Shown here: positions 59,777-64,000 of the stretch, piece after piece
Position numbering within the stretch: position 1 is the stretch's first letter
Layout of the letters: the number at the start of each line of letters is the position of its first letter
Source of the DNA: Taklimakanibacter deserti
Lineage (GTDB): Bacteria > Pseudomonadota > Alphaproteobacteria > Rhizobiales > Aestuariivirgaceae
Direction: 5' to 3'
Assembly (NCBI GenBank): GCA_003574785.1
Contig: QORU01000006.1
Span: 186,001 to 250,000, forward strand
Length of the DNA: 64,000 nucleotides
The notes under the pieces: generated by a model
What the model was told of the DNA's origin: nothing
Databases searched by the model: none
What the model saw: only the letters and a program-made list of their open reading frames with translations
Made by a program: the position numbers and the translations under genes

Positions 59777-62700
59777 TCACTCGCAGGTCGGGCAGCACAC
59801 GAACGGCACTTCGGTCAGGGGCGATGTCCGCAGGATACGATGATGCCCGAGCTCGTCGTTCACCGGGCTGCGGCCCTGCTGGAAATCGGCTTGCTGCCGC
59901 CGCGCCGCCACGAATTCTGAAGCTCTCTCCGGCGAGGGAAGGTCGGACTGCATCGTCTCCCTGATCCTCAGATTCACCGCTTGCTGCTCGATGGAAGCGT
60001 GGTCGAAAATGTTGGTGATCTGCGGCAGGACTTCCACGACCAGCACGCTCAACGGCGAGTCCTCCGGCAAGCCGAAGAGATTCAGCCATTGCGCGACCTC
60101 GTCATTGCTCCAGATCGCCGTACCGTATTTCTTGGCGTCTTTGTTCAGCGTTTCGGTTTCCGTGAGCTTGTATGATTGCGCCAGCTGGGCGTAGCCCACT
60201 TCGATCTTCGCATTTTTCAGCGCGACATTTCTCAATGTCCGTAGCTGCACCTCGTCATAGCGCAGGAACGGGCTCAAGCCAGGCTCGTCCTCGACCTGCA
60301 CCCGCCAGTCGAGCTGCTTGTCGTCGAGGAGGATGTTGCGGAAATCGAGATTGTCCGCCTGCCGCACCTGGGCATAGAGCAGGCACCAGAGCTGGGTTCG
60401 CGGCGGATCGGCGGTCACATTCTTGCCGTCGAAGACGGCGACCGCATAGGGCGCAACCACCCAGAGCTTGTTCTCGTCCCGGTTCACCGCGCAGGTCAGA
60501 GCCGGTGCCGGATGCTGGATGCCGGTGGCTTTCAGGCGGCGGCCAAACCTGCCTTGCGCCGTCGTCCATGCCATTTCCAGAGTATCCTTGTGCCGGAAGT
60601 GCCCGACACGAAACTCATAGGTGAAAAGGCCGAACAGCTCATCGGCATCGGCGTGCAGACCGGGCGGCAAGGGCAGCAGGTAATGACGGTCGCTGTCCTC
60701 GGCCTTGGTCATGGCCTGCATGGCGGTCAGGCCCGCGAGGTCGTTGGTCGCGCCGGGAATGACGACTCGCGTTTCTTCCGGATCGATCGGCAGCGCCGGC
60801 TCTTCCGGCGCCACGAACAATTCGGGATGGTTGTTCGAGATCAGCTGGTCGGGCGAATAGGCGAGCATGCGCGCAAAATAGGTGTCGTTCGGATCGGCGA
60901 CCGGTTCCTCGAACTCGACCCAGAGGAAGCGGCGACGGGGTTCGGTGGCGCTGTATTTTTCGTTCCGCACATAAGGCGACAGCGCGATGCCTGCGGATGC
61001 GACCTTCGGCACCTGCGAAGGCGGCGTGGTTACGGGGAGCACGGTGCTGATGGTTTCTGGCTCGTCCTGTTCCGCCGCGTGATCTTGCTTGAAGAATGTC
61101 GTGATGGCGTAACTTGCCTCGATGGTGGCGGGAAAACGCGGCTCGGTCTGGTGCGGAGAAGGCCGCATCCGCTCATTCTTCGGCTCGACGGCGTCGATGA
61201 ACACCAGCCGCGTATAGTTGCGCTTCGGCGAATGCAGCATCTCGAAGGACGCCGTCCGGCGCATCTCGATGTCGCCGACGGCCTTCGTTTCGGTCTCCGT
61301 TGCGGGGTCGTCACCTGAGAAGCGCAGCGTCCTCTCGACGGCGAAGCTGCGGTCTTCGAGGGCGTTCCACATCCAGTCGCGGTCGATGGTGAGCTCGATG
61401 CAGACGAGCCAATGGTTCGCCAGATCGCCTTTCGAGGAGAATGTCAGCGAAGAATTGTCCGGCGACAGCGTATGGCGGATGCGGCTGGAACAGCCGAACT
61501 GCACCCGCTCGCCTTTCGGCGCGACCAGCGTCAGGCCGGCGGTCTCGAGACCGAGCTGCTTGGCCAGGCGCTGCACCATGTCGGGTGGCTTGGGCGTTTC
61601 CTTGCCAAAGAACAAGGTCGCAAGCTTCCCATCGAAGACTTGGGGCGGGTCGGGCTGGAGGAAGATGCCGCGCAGCCGTTGCGACGGCGCCGAGTCGACG
61701 AACAGGTCGGTCTCGTCGCTGCTTTCGCGGTAACACCACACTTCCACGACGTGGCCATAGCGGCTATCGAGATCGTGCTCGGCGGGATTGATGAGGCCGT
61801 AATACTCGCCGTCATCGTCCTTCTCTTCGCAAACCGCCCGCATCGTCAGGCGCACCCGGCGCGCGGTCGGCAGGACGATTTCCTGAAGATCGTCGATATC
61901 GGCGGCGAGACCGAGATCGCCTTCCAGATCCAGTTCATCGCCCAGATGCAGCACCTTCACATCCTTGTAGACGACGGGGATGTTGAGCGCCGCGGCAAAG
62001 CCATAATCACCGGCCAGCGTCGGGAAGAGCCGCTCGGTCGTATAGAGATGCACATAGTTTTCCTTGCCGGAGACGCTGAGCAGATTGTCGAGCTTCAGCG
62101 TCTCGACCTCGACCGTGATCTCGATTCGATCCACGTCGGGATCGGGAATGCCGAAGGCTTCCTTGCCGGCGAGCGCGTTCGATGCCTGCACCAGCCGGGT
62201 GACCGGGTCGGCATATTTGCCGGTGTAGACCACAGCGGGATAGCCGAGCAGCGGTCGCCTGATCGTCAAGCTGTCGGGGTCGCCTGGCGCATCGGAATTG
62301 ACCGGCAGGTCTTCGAGCCGCGGCTGGTTCGGCGACACATAGCGCCTGAACGGCGTCGTATGGATGGCGGACGGGCTTTCCAGCACCGGCACGGCGTCGG
62401 GCGCCGCACCGCCGCCGCTCAGATCCCGCATCCGCACCCGGAAATCATATTGCCTGCCATAGCGCAAAAGAGTTTGCAGCGGCGCAGCCTGGTACCTCTT
62501 GCTCAGATTGTTGTCCGGCGCTTGCACTTCCGTACCGACGGCATTTGCCGGCTTGGCCGGATCGAGCTCGGCATGGCGGTAGATCGCAACGGCATCCTTG
62601 TCGGGCAGCACCATGCTGTGTCCGCCCCAATTGGCGAAATACATCGGCAGCCAATAGGTACCGGCGAGATTGCCGTCGAGCTGCATCGGATAGACCTGGT

Positions 62701-63955
62701 AGGGCAATTCACCCTCGAAATCGCCGAGCGAGATCGCGCCTTGCGGCGGCGTGGGCACGGCCAGCGGGGCTGTGCTCTCGACCTCGTTCAGGGTCTCCCA
62801 AGGCTTTTCCGGCGCGCCCGTCTCGCGAACATCGATCGCGTAGCCGAAGACGCCGAGCGGCGCATCGAGCCTTTTATCCGGAGCGGAAACGCTCGCGTCC
62901 TGCGCCAATTGGCGCAGATACCAGATCAGGATCTGCTCGTCGTCCCAGCCGAGGCGGATGCCTGCATCCTTGACCGGCTTGCCGTCGGCGGGCGTTTCGC
63001 CCAAGAAATTGCGGCTCTTCGGCTGCATGGCATGGACGATCTTGGCGAAGCCGTCGTCATATTCCGCCGCCTCGATGAAGAGCTGGTCGTAGCTGCCGTC
63101 TGGTGCCGGATCCGGGTCGCCGGCGTTCTTCTTGTAGAGAACCGGAAACAGCAGTGGCGCAAAGAGCGGGCGCGCCGTGCCCGGCGTGAGTGCCGGAATC
63201 CGCGCCGCGTATTTCCTGACAAAACTTCCGCCCGGCGAGCCGTCCGCCGCCTTCATCTGGTCGAGAAAGTCGCTGTCCTCGGCCAGGTCCACATAGAGCC
63301 AACCGCCGGCCGGAAAATGACTGGGCTTCACTTCGAAGGAGGCCGTGTAGATCATTCCCAGGCGCCGCGCCAGCAAGGGCTGGCGCAAGGCAAAGGCAAA
63401 GACCTTGCCCCAGGAAATGGCCTCCGGGCTCTTCTGGAATCCGTCCACCTTTTTCGCATCGCGTATGGCGCAATGGTAGCTGTCGTCGGTCACCGCGGCC
63501 CTGGTGCGCGGCGTCGTGAAATTGAACGCCCCGCGGTAGCTCAAGGGCAGGTATTTGCGGATGGGAAAGCCCGTCTTCGCCGCGGGCGGCGGGTCGTTCA
63601 AAGGGCTGTTTACATTGGCATTGGTGTTGGCGACGCCCAGATTGACGATGCTGAAATTGGCCGCCAGCGCCTCGAACAGCGCCTTGGCGCCGGTGGGCGG
63701 CGTGGTCGCAAGGTCGAGCGCTGCCCCCGGCGAATGGTTGTTGGGAAAGCCCGCCAGGCTGCTCACGATGCGCGCCTTGAAGGCGAACTCCGCCTCGGCG
63801 AGACTGACGCCCGGATCCGCAATTCCCACCACGGATTCGATCGCCTGTTTCAACGGGTTGTGGTTCCGCGGCAGCACGACGATGTTGAGCGTCAAAGTGC
63901 TGCCGTCAAAGGACTGGGGGAAGGGAAGGATGGAGAATCGTCGGTTCGGTTCCAT
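59777..63955 (-). CDS. very large protein of unknown function (1392 residues)
   Basis: One uninterrupted frame from ATG 63955. No signal peptide or membrane segment is obvious. The N-terminal ~250 residues include SILPFPQSFDGSTLTLNIVVLPR. The middle holds beta-rich, Tyr/Pro-rich stretches such as YRYAHRA-unlike LSYRGAFNFTTPRTRAAV and IFLQPDPPQVFDGK. The C-terminus ends VPFVCCPTCE with three Cys. I do not recognise the family. The protein-like composition and ~4.2 kb open frame leave no doubt that it is a gene. Its upstream neighbours lie outside the window. Confidence 0.75.
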   Translation of the reverse strand: MEPNRRFSILPFPQSFDGSTLTLNIVVLPRNHNPLKQAIESVVGIADPGVSLAEAEFAFKARIVSSLAGFPNNHSPGAALDLATTPPTGAKALFEALAANFSIVNLGVANTNANVNSPLNDPPPAAKTGFPIRKYLPLSYRGAFNFTTPRTRAAVTDDSYHCAIRDAKKVDGFQKSPEAISWGKVFAFALRQPLLARRLGMIYTASFEVKPSHFPAGGWLYVDLAEDSDFLDQMKAADGSPGGSFVRKYAARIPALTPGTARPLFAPLLFPVLYKKNAGDPDPAPDGSYDQLFIEAAEYDDGFAKIVHAMQPKSRNFLGETPADGKPVKDAGIRLGWDDEQILIWYLRQLAQDASVSAPDKRLDAPLGVFGYAIDVRETGAPEKPWETLNEVESTAPLAVPTPPQGAISLGDFEGELPYQVYPMQLDGNLAGTYWLPMYFANWGGHSMVLPDKDAVAIYRHAELDPAKPANAVGTEVQAPDNNLSKRYQAAPLQTLLRYGRQYDFRVRMRDLSGGGAAPDAVPVLESPSAIHTTPFRRYVSPNQPRLEDLPVNSDAPGDPDSLTIRRPLLGYPAVVYTGKYADPVTRLVQASNALAGKEAFGIPDPDVDRIEITVEVETLKLDNLLSVSGKENYVHLYTTERLFPTLAGDYGFAAALNIPVVYKDVKVLHLGDELDLEGDLGLAADIDDLQEIVLPTARRVRLTMRAVCEEKDDDGEYYGLINPAEHDLDSRYGHVVEVWCYRESSDETDLFVDSAPSQRLRGIFLQPDPPQVFDGKLATLFFGKETPKPPDMVQRLAKQLGLETAGLTLVAPKGERVQFGCSSRIRHTLSPDNSSLTFSSKGDLANHWLVCIELTIDRDWMWNALEDRSFAVERTLRFSGDDPATETETKAVGDIEMRRTASFEMLHSPKRNYTRLVFIDAVEPKNERMRPSPHQTEPRFPATIEASYAITTFFKQDHAAEQDEPETISTVLPVTTPPSQVPKVASAGIALSPYVRNEKYSATEPRRRFLWVEFEEPVADPNDTYFARMLAYSPDQLISNNHPELFVAPEEPALPIDPEETRVVIPGATNDLAGLTAMQAMTKAEDSDRHYLLPLPPGLHADADELFGLFTYEFRVGHFRHKDTLEMAWTTAQGRFGRRLKATGIQHPAPALTCAVNRDENKLWVVAPYAVAVFDGKNVTADPPRTQLWCLLYAQVRQADNLDFRNILLDDKQLDWRVQVEDEPGLSPFLRYDEVQLRTLRNVALKNAKIEVGYAQLAQSYKLTETETLNKDAKKYGTAIWSNDEVAQWLNLFGLPEDSPLSVLVVEVLPQITNIFDHASIEQQAVNLRIRETMQSDLPSPERASEFVAARRQQADFQQGRSPVNDELGHHRILRTSPLTEVPFVCCPTCE

Positions 63956-64000
63956 GTCGGCGTGCCTGCTTGGCTCAATACCCGTGGTCGCTACGCAATC

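Overview
This is a GC-rich window with dense, operon-packed genes. It carries a TTQ amine dehydrogenase cluster, leucine and valine catabolic genes, branched-chain-type ABC transport and several RIME-like mosaic repeats. Together these point to an alphaproteobacterium, probably Hyphomicrobiales (Rhizobiales). I see no rRNA, tRNA or CRISPR array.

Layout. (a) 1-9.8 kb is a small-molecule and stress cluster: two SRPBCC proteins, two DUF899 thioredoxin-like proteins with CxxC, two YciI/DGPF proteins, a VOC protein, an ECF42-type sigma factor, DUF1428, an atypical SDR, a DHA2-type MFS exporter, a GST, and MarR and HxlR regulators with visible operators. A promoter matching the reported ECF42 motif precedes the first DGPF gene. 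(b) 9.8-12.9 kb holds a winged-helix regulator with two tandem TolB-like/TPR modules and a 73-residue membrane peptide. (c) 12.9-19.7 kb (minus strand) looks like one nine-gene operon: amine dehydrogenase aauB-E-D-A, two monohaem cytochromes c, then acyl-CoA dehydrogenase, 3-hydroxyisobutyryl-CoA hydrolase and 3-hydroxyisobutyrate dehydrogenase. A membrane b-haem/tetrahaem-c protein is divergent from it. (d) 20.7-23.4 kb is a caspase-like protease plus alpha/beta hydrolase pair. (e) 23.5-30.6 kb carries leucine catabolism (mccA, mccB, ivd) and an acyl-CoA synthetase, separated by mosaic repeats. (f) 30.7-41.7 kb is mixed: an agmatinase-family gene, an IS5-like element, two convergent cNMP-domain paralogues (one behind a Pho-box-like site), a large autotransporter, a TIGR03032-like protein, and a ParB-like/DUF5681 pair of phage flavour. 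(g) 41.7-59.7 kb is a catabolic superlocus: LysR, a solo form-II CoxL-like molybdenum hydroxylase subunit, PxpA, a free BCCP, biotin carboxylase, PxpB, PxpC, AraC, HyuB, HyuA and a five-gene Liv-type ABC transporter. (h) 59.8-64 kb encodes a 1392-residue protein I cannot classify.

The strongest candidate for an undescribed system is region (g). Its parts fit uptake, hydroxylation, N-carboxylation and ATP-dependent opening of a cyclic amide or other N-heterocycle. Copies of one ~68-bp promoter segment lie in front of both the CoxL-like gene and pxpA, which suggests co-regulation. The aau/valine operon with its b/c cytochrome fusion and the caspase-hydrolase pair are the next most interesting.
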